Positions 53,702 to 62,672 of a DNA stretch of 64,000 nt are shown here, in pieces. The notes under the pieces were generated by a model. That model made no database searches. It was not told the DNA's origin and saw only the letters and a program-made list of their open reading frames with translations. This DNA comes from Pradoshia sp. D12 (GTDB lineage: Bacteria; Bacillota; Bacilli; Bacillales; Pradoshiaceae). Position numbers and translations under genes: made by a program. How positions within the stretch are numbered: the stretch's first letter is position 1; the number at the start of each line of letters is the position of its first letter. Location of the stretch: positions 1,019,501 to 1,083,500 of the forward strand of contig NZ_CP044545.1 in NCBI RefSeq assembly GCF_008935075.1, given 5' to 3'.

Positions 53702-54472
53702 GTGAGTAAGCTGGCAGCTGTAAAGTGGGAGAGTCAGAAAGAAATAGTTAATGATCAGGCGATTCAGATTGAAATCAATGATGTTAGCAAGCAATTCGGT
53801 GACAAAGAGGTATTAAAAAATATACAGCTAACCATTGAAAAAGGAGAGTTTGTAGCCATCATTGGGAAAAGTGGAAGTGGGAAAAGTACGCTTTTAAGAC
53901 TTGTCGCAGGACTAGAGACTTTAACAAGCGGAGAACTGCTATTTAATGGAGTAGCATCCAATCAATCAACTGCCAATGTGACGATGATGTACCAGGATTC
54001 AAGATTGTTGCCATGGAAAAACGTTGTTGATAATGTAGGGCTCGGTCTTGATGGGAATTGGCAAGCAAAAGCAGAGGAAGTGTTGGACGCAGTTGGCTTA
54101 TTATCGTTCAAGGATCAATGGCCGTCTACATTATCAGGAGGACAAAAACAACGTGTCGCTTTAGCGCGTGCGCTCATTCATGAACCATCTTTGCTCATGC
54201 TGGATGAACCATTAAGCGCTCTTGATGCATTTACAAGGATGGAAATGCAAAATTTAATCGAAACCCTCTGGCAACGAACTGGATTTAATGCTTTACTCGT
54301 CACTCATGACGTAAGAGAAGCAATTCGTCTGGCAGACCGGATAATCCTTATACAGGATGGTTATGTATCAATGAATGTAAAAGTCGATGCACCTAGACCG
54401 CGACAATTTACAGACAATAAGTTAACGTTATTGGAGGATAAGGTCCTGCAGCGAATTATGCAGGGGGAGTAG
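53702..54472 (+). CDS. ABC transporter ATP-binding protein (SsuB-like)
   Basis: I choose the GTG at 53702, behind AAGGAGGAGG, giving 256 residues; an ATG-like in-frame start at 53660 would lie within the permease gene. Walker A is GKSGSGKST, the signature LSGGQKQR, Walker B LLMLDEP, H-loop VTHD. It energises the importer encoded by the two preceding genes. A terminator follows about 120 bases later. Confidence 0.93.
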   Translation: MSKLAAVKWESQKEIVNDQAIQIEINDVSKQFGDKEVLKNIQLTIEKGEFVAIIGKSGSGKSTLLRLVAGLETLTSGELLFNGVASNQSTANVTMMYQDSRLLPWKNVVDNVGLGLDGNWQAKAEEVLDAVGLLSFKDQWPSTLSGGQKQRVALARALIHEPSLLMLDEPLSALDAFTRMEMQNLIETLWQRTGFNALLVTHDVREAIRLADRIILIQDGYVSMNVKVDAPRPRQFTDNKLTLLEDKVLQRIMQGE

Positions 54473-54851
54473 AAATAAAGCACGTCATTATTTTGGGGAA
54501 TAAACTTGAAGAGATAAACGGTATAATCAAACAACTAAAATGTAGAACAATAAAGAATTTATAAAAATGAAATTATATTGCTATTTGATGGATCTCCCCA
54601 AAAGTTAAAGTTGGATTCTAACTTTTGGGGGTCATTTTTTTGGAGAGGTCTTCTTCTACTATCTTGTATCATCATGTAAGATCTGTGAAGTAACTTAAAC
54701 CAGAAGTTATATGTTGCGGTTACTCACGGTAATTCAGTATAAAACGTGGAATATCAGAAAAACAGGTTCTTAACTGGTGTGTATATTCGGTATATCTTCA
54801 AGCACTGTATACCAATTACTATGCAGTAATCTGTTGCTATGTCCTAAAGAG
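54473..54851. other. Intergenic region after the importer operon
   Basis: This holds the terminator at 54596-54637 and no visible gene. Confidence 0.5.
54596..54637 (+). terminator. Terminator of the importer operon
   Basis: CCCCAAAAGTTA pairs with TAACTTTTGGGG, followed by GGTCA and seven T. Confidence 0.8.
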
Positions 54852-55430
54852 TTAAAGGGCTTTATCCTGACTCTTTACATCCTCATTAAGTGCATCGTAT
54901 TTGATGACTCCGTTCTCTGCCATTAGAATATAATTATCTGGATTTGCAGGGTTGAGCAGGAACACAAGGTATTCTGGTCCCAGTTCACCACTAAGTTTAG
55001 CTATTGAGTCAGCCAGATAGTTCCAGTCGTCCTTCGACATTTTACCGGTTAAAATCATTTCCATTTCCACAATAAAGTTCGGATCGGTCGGCAGAATCAG
55101 GAAGGCTTTTAATTCTGCGTTGTACTCCACCTTGGCAATTCCTTGGTATGCGTCTTGAAGGATTGACAGAGCGACTTGAGGGTCAATGGACCCCTTTTGT
55201 ACTGGGGGAGGGGCTTCCTCTTTAGGCTCCACGGCTGGGGGAGCTTCTTCTTTAGGTTCCTCAATTGCAGGTGCCTCTTCTTTAGGCTCTTCTACTGAGG
55301 GAGCTTCCTCTTTAGGTTCCACTGCTGCAGGAACTTCTTCTTTAGGCTCTCCCTTCGGCTTAACTACCTCTTCTTCACCACAAGCAACCAACAGACCAAC
55401 AAGACCAGCAAAAAGAATCAGTTTTTTCAA
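54852..55430 (-). CDS. Lipoprotein with Glu/Pro/Ala repeats
   Basis: This 192-residue lipoprotein has lipobox LLVAC (Cys17), then about 60 residues made of EPKEEAP-type repeats (seven copies, likely an extended wall-spanning stalk). A 110-residue C-terminal domain (DPQVALSILQDAYQGIAKVEY...YNAELKAFLILPTDPNF) is of unknown fold. AAGGAGGAATATAGC precedes the ATG. It is monocistronic. Confidence 0.75.
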   Translation of the reverse strand: MKKLILFAGLVGLLVACGEEEVVKPKGEPKEEVPAAVEPKEEAPSVEEPKEEAPAIEEPKEEAPPAVEPKEEAPPPVQKGSIDPQVALSILQDAYQGIAKVEYNAELKAFLILPTDPNFIVEMEMILTGKMSKDDWNYLADSIAKLSGELGPEYLVFLLNPANPDNYILMAENGVIKYDALNEDVKSQDKAL

Positions 55431-55642
55431 GCTATATTCCTCCTTCTGAAAATACGTTATTCAGTTAGGGGATGTTTTGCTCATCACTTTCGACTATTTC
55501 TGAACTGCTTGTTTCAACATTTAATTAAACATTTCAAGCTAGTTGTTATTACACTTTATGGCATAGTGTTATGGAGTGTATATAACCTACTAACGGCCTT
55601 CTTTTAATAAAAGTAGTATAATATTGTTTGGTGGGTGATGAA

Positions 55643-56269
55643 ATGGATAAAAAATTGGAGAGACGCAAGAGGATGGTTAAAGCTGCTAAAGAATTATTTG
55701 CAGAGCATGGTTTTGAAAAAACAACCATGCAGAAAATTGCAGATGAATCTGGTGTAGGTGTGGCAACTCTATTTCGTTATTTTCCGAAAAAAGAGCATTT
55801 AATTATTGAAGTTATAAAAGAAGTCATAGAACAACAGGTACCAATTTTTGAGAAAATTATAGAATCTAACAAAACGGGTATAGAAAAAATGGATGACGTG
55901 CTAACTGCTTATATTATGTATATAAACGAAGAAAATAGCATATCATCAAAACTTTTGGAAGCTTTCGAAGTTTATATTGCATTTATCCAAATTGAAGTTG
56001 GATTGCTAGAAGAAATACATAAGGCCTACGGGAAAATTAGCGGCATCATTTTAAAAATTATTAATGAAGGTAAGAAGGATGGAAGCATACAGCTTTCACA
56101 AACCAATGAAGTGATTATAAGTACGATCATGAATATGTTCGGAACTGCTGTAAAGAAATATTCATTATATTCTTTAATACCAGAGGATGTTTTTATCTCT
56201 GCTCCTAAAAAGGAAAATTTAATTATAGTAAAGGATATAATTCTATCATACTTACAAAAAGGGAAGTAA
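55643..56269 (+). CDS. TetR/AcrR family regulator
   Basis: ATG 55643 gives 208 residues; the earlier in-frame TTG at 55628 overlaps the GGTGGGTGATG site. The N-terminal HTH (AAKELFAEHGFEKTTMQKIADE...GVATLFRYFPKKEHLI) is clear, and the C-terminal ligand domain is all-helical. Its natural downstream region is now interrupted by an insertion element. It faces the CoxG/flavoprotein genes convergently, and its targets are unknown. Confidence 0.88.
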   Translation: MDKKLERRKRMVKAAKELFAEHGFEKTTMQKIADESGVGVATLFRYFPKKEHLIIEVIKEVIEQQVPIFEKIIESNKTGIEKMDDVLTAYIMYINEENSISSKLLEAFEVYIAFIQIEVGLLEEIHKAYGKISGIILKIINEGKKDGSIQLSQTNEVIISTIMNMFGTAVKKYSLYSLIPEDVFISAPKKENLIIVKDIILSYLQKGK

Positions 56270-56309
56270 TAAGGGTTCCGTTATTTGAGATGTATGATTT
56301 ATTAGTTTT

Positions 56310-56317
56310 TCTTATAA
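56310..56317 (+). repeat. Target-site duplication, left copy
   Basis: TCTTATAA, repeated exactly at 58077-58084. Confidence 0.92.
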
Positions 56318-56407
56318 GGCTCTGTTAAAGGTAAATGTTGATATTTGAAACCTTACCGAAAAGTTTGTATAATTACCATAAGAACAAACGTTCGGGAGGC
56401 GGCAAGG

Positions 56408-57436
56408 TTGAGCAAAGCGTTCAGTAATCTATTAAAACATATCGGCAATTTGTCACATACAGAAAAAGAACGAGTGTTTCAATGGGTAAAACGCTACGTT
56501 GAACCTTCTTCCTCTGTTGATGGTCGCCTAATCAATGAAATGCGAGAAACTCGTTTTAAAGAAGGATTTCAATGCCCTCATTGTGCATCTGAACATATTG
56601 TTCGATTTGGAAAACACAATGGTCGTCAACGCTATCGTTGCAAGTGTTGTAGTAAAACATTTACTGATACAACAAACACTGTTCTATATCGTACTCGTAA
56701 AGGTGATGAATGGATTACGTTTGTTGACTGTATGTTTAAAGGCTATTCCCTGCGAAAATCTGCCGAAATTGTAGGGGTTACTTGGGTTACACTTTTTTAT
56801 TGGAGACACAAATTGTTAAGTGCATTAAAACAATTGGATTTTGAGCAATTCGAAGGTATTGTCGAAGTTGACGAGACCTATTTCCTATACTCTCAAAAAG
56901 GTCAACGTGGCATTACAGAACGAAAACCTCGTAAGCGAGGTGGCAAATCTAAGCATAGAGGAATAAGCCACGAACAAGTTTGTGTTCTTGTCGCAAGAGA
57001 CCGCACCAAAGCAACTGTATCAAAAGTAGCTTGTATGGGGCGTGTTGTTAAAACCAAGGTAGAAAGTATGATAGGTTCTAAACTGACACCGAATAATGTA
57101 CTTGTTACAGACGCTTGGAGAGCCTACAAAACCTATGCTAAAGAGAAAGGAATTGAACATTACAGAATTAAATCAAACGATGGTAAGCACGTTATCAAGG
57201 GCTTGTATCACATTCAAAATGTAAATGGTCTCCATTCTCGTATGAAACAATGGATAGACCGATTTAAAGGTGTGGCTACAAAGTATTTAGATAACTACCT
57301 TGCGTGGTTCTTGTTTGTAGATAGCAGGAGTAACGAAAGCACAAAACACAACATTAAAGAGTTCTTACTCACATCATTTGTATTTGAAATGACTGATACT
57401 TATGATAGTTTACGTTTATCAAAATTCAGAGCTTAG
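56408..57436 (+). CDS. IS1595-family transposase
   Basis: TTG 56408 follows GGGAGG, giving 342 residues. A zinc ribbon (CPHCASEHIVRFGKHNGRQR, then YRCKCCSKTF) is followed by an HTH region and an ISXO2-like DDE domain: EVDETYF, NVLVTDAWRAY and a late N/E residue after LHSRMKQWIDRF. It catalyses movement of the element. It is intact. Confidence 0.93.
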   Translation: MSKAFSNLLKHIGNLSHTEKERVFQWVKRYVEPSSSVDGRLINEMRETRFKEGFQCPHCASEHIVRFGKHNGRQRYRCKCCSKTFTDTTNTVLYRTRKGDEWITFVDCMFKGYSLRKSAEIVGVTWVTLFYWRHKLLSALKQLDFEQFEGIVEVDETYFLYSQKGQRGITERKPRKRGGKSKHRGISHEQVCVLVARDRTKATVSKVACMGRVVKTKVESMIGSKLTPNNVLVTDAWRAYKTYAKEKGIEHYRIKSNDGKHVIKGLYHIQNVNGLHSRMKQWIDRFKGVATKYLDNYLAWFLFVDSRSNESTKHNIKEFLLTSFVFEMTDTYDSLRLSKFRA

Positions 57437-57499
57437 TTTCTTCTCTATTTTGAAAAAACTGTTTATTTAGCACAGCTATCTGAAAGGGAGAATTAACTT

Positions 57500-57985
57500 A
57501 TGAAAAGAGAAGAAAGAAAAAAGCGTTTGGAAGAAATACTGAGAGAAAGAAAAAAGAATGAGGAAAAATTAGAAACCGAACGACGAATTACGGAGATGTT
57601 AGAACTATTCCCTGATAAAGATAAAGTGGAAATATTAGATGAAAAAGAAAGTGATAAGGTTGAAACTGAAATGACAGAATGCTTTCCGATTGCGTGGTAC
57701 GGAAGACTTGATTGGGATAGGTTGAGTAACAAAATAGTTATCCCGAACGAAGATATTTCAAATATACCGTTTTTCCTATCACAACAAAGTTTGGAAAATA
57801 CGTTACCAGTCTATATAATTGTCGGATTATACAAATACCCTGTGGTCAAGACTTCATTAACGACAGCTTTGGACAATATTGAAGAGATTATGAGTATGGG
57901 ACCAGACCAGTGGATTTACTGCCCTTTATCAAAATATGTGATTGAGTTTTTCCACGATGACATAATATCTGTGGGTTGGTTGTAA
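57500..57985 (+). CDS. Passenger gene of the IS1595 element, unknown function
   Basis: This 161-residue protein has a highly charged coiled-coil-like N-terminus (residues 1-55, K/E/R rich), then a compact domain (FPIAWYGRLDWDRLSNKIVI...YPVVKTSLTTALDNIEE...WIYCPLSKYVIEFFHDD). The C-terminal part loosely recalls immunity-type proteins of toxin systems, but this is only an impression. GGGAG lies 9 bases before the ATG. It lies within the inverted repeats, so it moves with the element. Confidence 0.7.
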   Translation: MKREERKKRLEEILRERKKNEEKLETERRITEMLELFPDKDKVEILDEKESDKVETEMTECFPIAWYGRLDWDRLSNKIVIPNEDISNIPFFLSQQSLENTLPVYIIVGLYKYPVVKTSLTTALDNIEEIMSMGPDQWIYCPLSKYVIEFFHDDIISVGWL

Positions 57986-58076
57986 AATCGTTCGTGATAA
58001 ACAGATGGTGGGAAACCTTATTGATAAGACTTCCCTTTAATCTCACCTAATATCAACATTGAAATTTAACACAGCC

Positions 58077-58084
58077 TCTTATAA
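58077..58084 (+). repeat. Target-site duplication, right copy
   Basis: TCTTATAA, identical to 56310-56317. Confidence 0.92.
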
Positions 58085-58132
58085 AATACTGCACAATAAA
58101 TATTGTCATCATGGTTTCAAACTATGAAAGAA

Positions 58133-58168
58133 GAAAAAAAGACGCGTAATTTACACGTCTTTTTTTCT
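58133..58168. terminator. Bidirectional terminator
   Basis: An A-run, GACG/CGTC stem and T-run at 58133-58168 lie downstream of the CoxG gene on the minus strand. It was probably also the original terminator of the TetR gene before the insertion. Confidence 0.6.
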
Positions 58169-58225
58169 ATCTTTTTATGATAAACAATCCTAAATAGAAC
58201 TTTATATATGGGTAGATCGCTTCTA

Positions 58226-58681
58226 TTATTTTTTTACTGTATTAATTTCAAGTAATTTATCTACAATTGCATCTGTTAGTTCCTGTGCTGTCTGTGGAAC
58301 AAATTTGGTTAGTATTTGATTGACCATTGCACCCATCATACCGCCAGCAGTGATATCAAGATGTCCTGACATTTTAGTTGTCTTTTCGTCAATGACTTCG
58401 GCACGGAAATAGCCTCCGCCATTAAAGTTATCAGACAAACCTTTTAGATCAAAAATTACTTCGGATGGTTCATTCCATTCTTTAATATCGATTTGGAGCT
58501 TAACTGTCTTTTTCATAAACCCTAAGTCACCCTTGAATGCCCAAGTAGATTGGCGTTCACTTAAAATTTCATGGTCGATATATCCTGGAACAAGTGGAGC
58601 CCATTTGTTCATGTCATGAACAAATTCCCAAATTGTTTGAATATCTAATGGTACTTCAACTGTATGTGTTCCTTGTGGCAT
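58226..58681 (-). CDS. CoxG-like SRPBCC protein
   Basis: The ATG at 58681 lies 8 bases after GGAAGG and gives 151 residues. The SRPBCC/CoxG fold shows MPQGTHTVEVPLDIQTIWEF, MNKWAPLVPGY, FKGDLGFMKKTVKLQIDIKE and GHLDITAGGMMGAMVNQIL. Such proteins bind hydrophobic ligands or help membrane anchoring of flavin or molybdenum enzymes. It follows the flavoprotein gene by 87 bases, so it may act with it. Confidence 0.85.
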   Translation of the reverse strand: MPQGTHTVEVPLDIQTIWEFVHDMNKWAPLVPGYIDHEILSERQSTWAFKGDLGFMKKTVKLQIDIKEWNEPSEVIFDLKGLSDNFNGGGYFRAEVIDEKTTKMSGHLDITAGGMMGAMVNQILTKFVPQTAQELTDAIVDKLLEINTVKK

Positions 58682-58768
58682 GATCTGCACCTTCCCGTTT
58701 CTGTATGGTTGTTTTATATGGTTATTGACGCAAATGAGTCATTATCTAAGAAAGTCTTTGTTTTTTTA

Positions 58769-60398
58769 TTATGAATTGGCTGCGTGCTGTCCAGCTAAGA
58801 AGCCAAATACCATAGCAGGCCCGATTGTTCCGCCGGCACTTGGATAAATTGGGCCAAGTGGATTTCCTGAAGCATTTCCGGCAGCGTATAAACCTTTAAT
58901 TGGTTCACCATTAAAGTTAACAACTTGTCCATTTTCATTGATTTTTGGTCCGCCATTCGTACCGAGTGCACCTAAATAGATAGGTAATGCGTAAAATGGA
59001 CCTTTTTCAATTTTGCCTAGGTTTTTCTCAGGACTTCCGCCGCCATTTGTTAAGGCTTCAAACTGTATCGTACCGCGGTGGAAATCAGGGTCTTCACCTT
59101 GCTCACAATATTCGTTCCATTTTTGAATCTCCATTTCCAAACCGTCTGGATCAACACCAATTTTTTCAGCTAGCTCGCGAATAGTATCAGCTTGATCTAC
59201 CCATTCAGGTGCAGGATCACCAGGTGCCATAGTAATAATGAGTTCGCTATCTTTTAGCTGTTGGTCAAAAATCATCCAGTTTGGTCCTTTGTTTGGAAAC
59301 TCTACTTTTACTGGATCATAATTAAAGAAGGCTCTTGGCATATCGTTATAGGTTGTTCCTTCATGGACGAATCGGCGTCCGTATTTATTCACGATGATAG
59401 AGTTTGGACCATTACGGCCACCACCTAGCTGCGCCATTACATTATCTTCATATTCAAATGTTGGATCCACCATTGCTGGATACCACCATGCTTCACTCAT
59501 ATTTTCAAGTGCAGCGCCAGCCTTCATAGCCATTAAGAGTGCGTCTCCTTCATTACCAGGAGGGGTAACTGGATGAGTGAACTCAGCTTTTAAGAAGGCT
59601 TTGACTAATTGTTTATTCCATTCAAATCCGCCTGATGCTAGAATTACTCCTTTGCGTGCAGCGAAACGTAAAATTTCTCCATCTTTTGTTTCAGCGACAA
59701 TTCCGACTACTTGTCCATCCTCGTCCATAATTAGCTCTTTACCAGGCTGTTTCGATTAAGGTTTCGACGCCGCGATCCAAGCATGCTTTAAATAAAGAAG
59801 CGACTAATGAGCGACCCATAGTAACAATATTATTTTGCATACGCTCAGCCACTAACTGGAAGTCAATTCCTCCAACGGCTCCGCCTTCTTCTAATGTCAG
59901 AGGAGGGAAAATTGGGTTTTGACGGACTAATGAACCCCATTCTCCAATTTCATTTAAATCAAATGGAGCAGGGTCTAATGAACGTGTCCCATGTTTTAAT
60001 GCCTCATCCATACGTGCATAATATTCTGGATAAGATTTTGGAGAAACAAATTTGACAGGAGTATGATCATCTAAAAACTTAATGATTTCATGTCCTTTAT
60101 CTACAAAAGTTTCAATCATAGAATCTTCTGCTCGGCCAAGTGCTAAGCGTTTTATGAAATTAATAGCATCTTCACGATTATCTTCATACCCTTTTTCTTT
60201 CATATAATGATTAAGTGGAATCCAAGGAACTCCACCTGAAAAAGCAGTTGTTCCACCGATTTGATGGGTCTTTTCTAACACAAGAACCTTGGAACCGCTT
60301 TCAGAAGCGGCCACAGCAGCTGTCAAAGCGGCGCCACCAGTCCCTAAAACGATTACATCTACTTCTTTGTCCCAATTAGTAGGTATTTTACTAGACAA
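58769..60398 (-). pseudogene. KstD/fumarate-reductase-type flavoprotein, frameshifted
   Basis: The N-terminal frame (60398 to 59739) has the FAD motif DVIVLGTGGAALTAAVAASE and GGTTAFSGGVPW. The C-terminal frame (down to 58769) has GVILASGGFEWN and the substrate-end YPSAGGTIGPAMVFGFLAGQ. They join near 59744-59748: removing one base there turns ETAW-stop into ETPGKELIMDED. The whole span is 1630 bases, exactly one more than a 542-residue gene. The restored protein resembles 3-ketosteroid delta-1-dehydrogenase or fumarate reductase flavoproteins. Real inactivation or sequence error cannot be told. Confidence 0.88.
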
Positions 60399-60671
60399 AA
60401 AATCATCCCCTTTGCCATTTTTGATAGTGACACTATCAATAAATTGATTATCACCGATAATTCTAATTATTTCAAGTTATTTGTCTAATTTGTGAAAAAA
60501 ATAATTTATTATGTTTCTAGAATGCAAAACTCCAACCTTATCAATAGTGGGATAAGAACAATAGAACCATCGGAATATGTCTTTTGGACTATGTGGTAGA
60601 GAGAATATTAAAAGGGTAAGTGGTATAAACATGAACTAAGTTGTTTAAATGGTGAATAGGGGAGTTTTAAA

Positions 60672-60983
60672 TTGAAGGAGAGGGGTAGCTTTTTTATCAC
60701 ATTATTACATATTTTGATATGCTTAATGGTGGTAGGACTCTTAAATTTTACTGTTTCAACCGGATAGAGTGATGTTGGATTGCCAGGAGAAGGATTATTA
60801 AAAACTTATATCTCTATAACATTTTGTGCACAGCTGATGATTCAAGTTCTTTTCTATCTTATCTCTCGTTCAGTTAAAAGGAGAGGACATTCAACTTTTA
60901 TAAATATTTGTTCTATATTCTTAATTACAATTAGTTTTTTATTTTATATTTACTATATTATAGCGAGTTTTATTTACTATTAA
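60672..60983 (+). pseudogene. Small membrane protein interrupted by an amber codon
   Basis: One frame begins TTG 60672 behind AGGGGAG, encodes MKERGSFFITLLHILICLMV and stops at TAG 60765. The same frame goes on without another stop to 60983 (GLLKTYISITFCAQLMIQVL, then two more hydrophobic stretches). Read through, it is a 103-residue protein with three or four helices. No family is recognised. A nonsense mutation is the simplest explanation. Confidence 0.5.
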
Positions 60984-61202
60984 TAAATAAAAACTCATTG
61001 AACAACGGTAATTATTACTCAATTAGCTGATCATATCTTCGACCAAGCCAGTGCCGATTAGAAGTTTTTTCAGGACAATCTATGAATAGTAGAGTGATTT
61101 TTCCAATATATATATATGAATTAGTAGTTGATCAATGCTTGTCATTTGATTCATATTCAACTATAATTCCTCTGTTAAAAAATAAGTTTTGCGGAGGACA
61201 AC

Positions 61203-61637
61203 ATGAATTTAAAAGGCAAGAAGATTTATTTAGCAAGTGGTTGGTTTAACGATAATCAGGCACAGCGACTTTCCAAAGCAGAAGAAGTTCTGCGAAATAT
61301 GGGCTTTGACGTATTTAGTCCAAGAGAGCATCAATTTAAGGAATATGTGTATAATACACAGCCTTGGCGAGATGTAGTTTTTAAGAATGATGTAGACCAT
61401 GTAAAAGATGCAGATCTCATTTTCGCGATATATGATGAAACAGATTCTGGGACAATGTTTGAGATTGGGTTAGCTTATTCAATTGGTAAACCCATCTTTG
61501 TCTTCCACGAGAAAGAAGAATATTGCAACTTAATGATCACAGAATCATTGCAAGCTTATTTTAAAACGTGGGAAGAAGTGCAGAACTATGATTGGACTAC
61601 TTGCCGATTGATTCGTTTTGAAGGAGAAGTAGAATAA
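61203..61637 (+). CDS. Nucleoside 2-deoxyribosyltransferase
   Basis: This 144-residue protein begins KKIYLASGWFND and has FDVFSPRE, DADLIFAIYDETDSGTMFEIGLA with the nucleophile Glu87, and GKPIFVFHE. The enzyme exchanges bases between 2-deoxyribonucleosides by a covalent intermediate. TTTGCGGAGGACAAC gives a strong site. It is monocistronic with a terminator. Confidence 0.93.
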   Translation: MNLKGKKIYLASGWFNDNQAQRLSKAEEVLRNMGFDVFSPREHQFKEYVYNTQPWRDVVFKNDVDHVKDADLIFAIYDETDSGTMFEIGLAYSIGKPIFVFHEKEEYCNLMITESLQAYFKTWEEVQNYDWTTCRLIRFEGEVE

Positions 61638-61687
61638 GCATTTTTGCTAAGTAGTAAACTATTAATAATATGAATATCATTAAATTA

Positions 61688-61715
61688 AAAGCCGGTCTAA
61701 GACTGGCTTTTTTTA
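61688..61715 (+). terminator. Terminator of the deoxyribosyltransferase gene
   Basis: AAAGCCGGTC pairs with GACTGGCTTT (one G-U), followed by a T-run. Confidence 0.8.
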
Positions 61716-61937
61716 TTTATGAAGCAAAAATATCATTCTCTATTTTTCCAAGACATTTGAAAGAAAAAGATGAAACTTATGTCTGCATTATCGTTAATTT
61801 TCAGGTAGTAGATGATTATATGGAGTATTAACATGATGTCCTAAAAATAAATTTCAAAAAGATAGAGGGAATAAATCTACAAGTAGATTTATATGAATGA
61901 ATTATAAATGAAGGAAAGTTTAGAGAGAGGGTGGGTC

Positions 61938-62387
61938 TTGTTAGATCAGATTTTAAATACACAGCTAATCCAGTTCAAGGATCAATTGAATACATGGGAA
62001 GAAGCTATTCAATTAGCGGCTGCTCCCTTGATAGAAAATGATTCTATTGAACAGACTTATGTAGATAAAATAATCAGTAATACGAAGGAACTAGGTCCTT
62101 ATTATGTACTTGGCCCAAACATTGCTTTGCCTCATGCAAGACCGGAATTTGGTGTAAAACAGATGGGATTAAGCTTTCTAGTTATGAAAGAACCTGTATG
62201 GTTTTCGGATAAGGACCACCATAAGGTTCAGCTGATTATTGTACTGGCAGCGGTGGATAATCAATCACATCTAGAAGCACTATCTGAATTGGCAGCTGTC
62301 TTAGGTGAAGAATTGAATGTGAAACAACTAATCCATTCCAAATCCAAAGATGATTTTTTAGAGCAATTATTTTCATTTATACAATAG
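61938..62387 (+). CDS. PTS ascorbate-type EIIA component
   Basis: This EIIA of the mannitol/fructose type has the phospho-acceptor His in GPNIALPHARPEFG. I favour the TTG at 61938, which follows a GAGAGAGGGTGGG stretch and gives MLDQILNTQLIQF; an in-frame ATG at 61908 has no site. It hands phosphate to the EIIB encoded 11 bases downstream. Substrate is unknown, but the family carries ascorbate or related sugars. Confidence 0.88.
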   Translation: MLDQILNTQLIQFKDQLNTWEEAIQLAAAPLIENDSIEQTYVDKIISNTKELGPYYVLGPNIALPHARPEFGVKQMGLSFLVMKEPVWFSDKDHHKVQLIIVLAAVDNQSHLEALSELAAVLGEELNVKQLIHSKSKDDFLEQLFSFIQ

Positions 62388-62398
62388 GAGGCAGCAAG

Positions 62399-62671
62399 AT
62401 GAAAATATTAGTTGTATGTGGGAACGGTTTAGGAAGTAGTTTTATTGCAGAAATGAATGTAAAGAAAGCTTTGCGTGAAATGAATCGGGAGGCAGAAGTA
62501 GGGCATACCGATTTAACATCCGCCAAAGCGGAGACAGTAGATTACTATATTGGTTCACCTGAAATCATGGAGCAGTTAGAGGGAGATGGAAGGAAAGTCA
62601 TTCCGCTCATTAATTTATTCAATGTCGAAGAAATCAAAACTGTTTTAGAAAAACATCTGGAGGATATATAA
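62399..62671 (+). CDS. PTS ascorbate-type EIIB component
   Basis: This 90-residue EIIB of the lactose/ascorbate type has phospho-cysteine Cys8 in LVVCGNGLGSSF. AGGAGGCAGC precedes the ATG. It is between the EIIA and EIIC genes; the EIIC start is one base after its stop. Confidence 0.92.
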   Translation: MKILVVCGNGLGSSFIAEMNVKKALREMNREAEVGHTDLTSAKAETVDYYIGSPEIMEQLEGDGRKVIPLINLFNVEEIKTVLEKHLEDI

Positions 62672-62672
62672 C

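Larger units (their letters stand above)
56318..58076 (+). mobile_element. IS1595-family insertion sequence with passenger gene
   Basis: This is a 1759-bp element bounded by 28-bp imperfect inverted repeats (24 of 28 match). Both ends start GGCT(C/G)TGTTAAA and share AATGTTGATATT. It is flanked by a perfect 8-bp target duplication TCTTATAA, the length expected for IS1595. It holds a transposase gene and a second, unrelated gene. Perfect duplication and an intact transposase mean a recent insertion. Confidence 0.92.
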
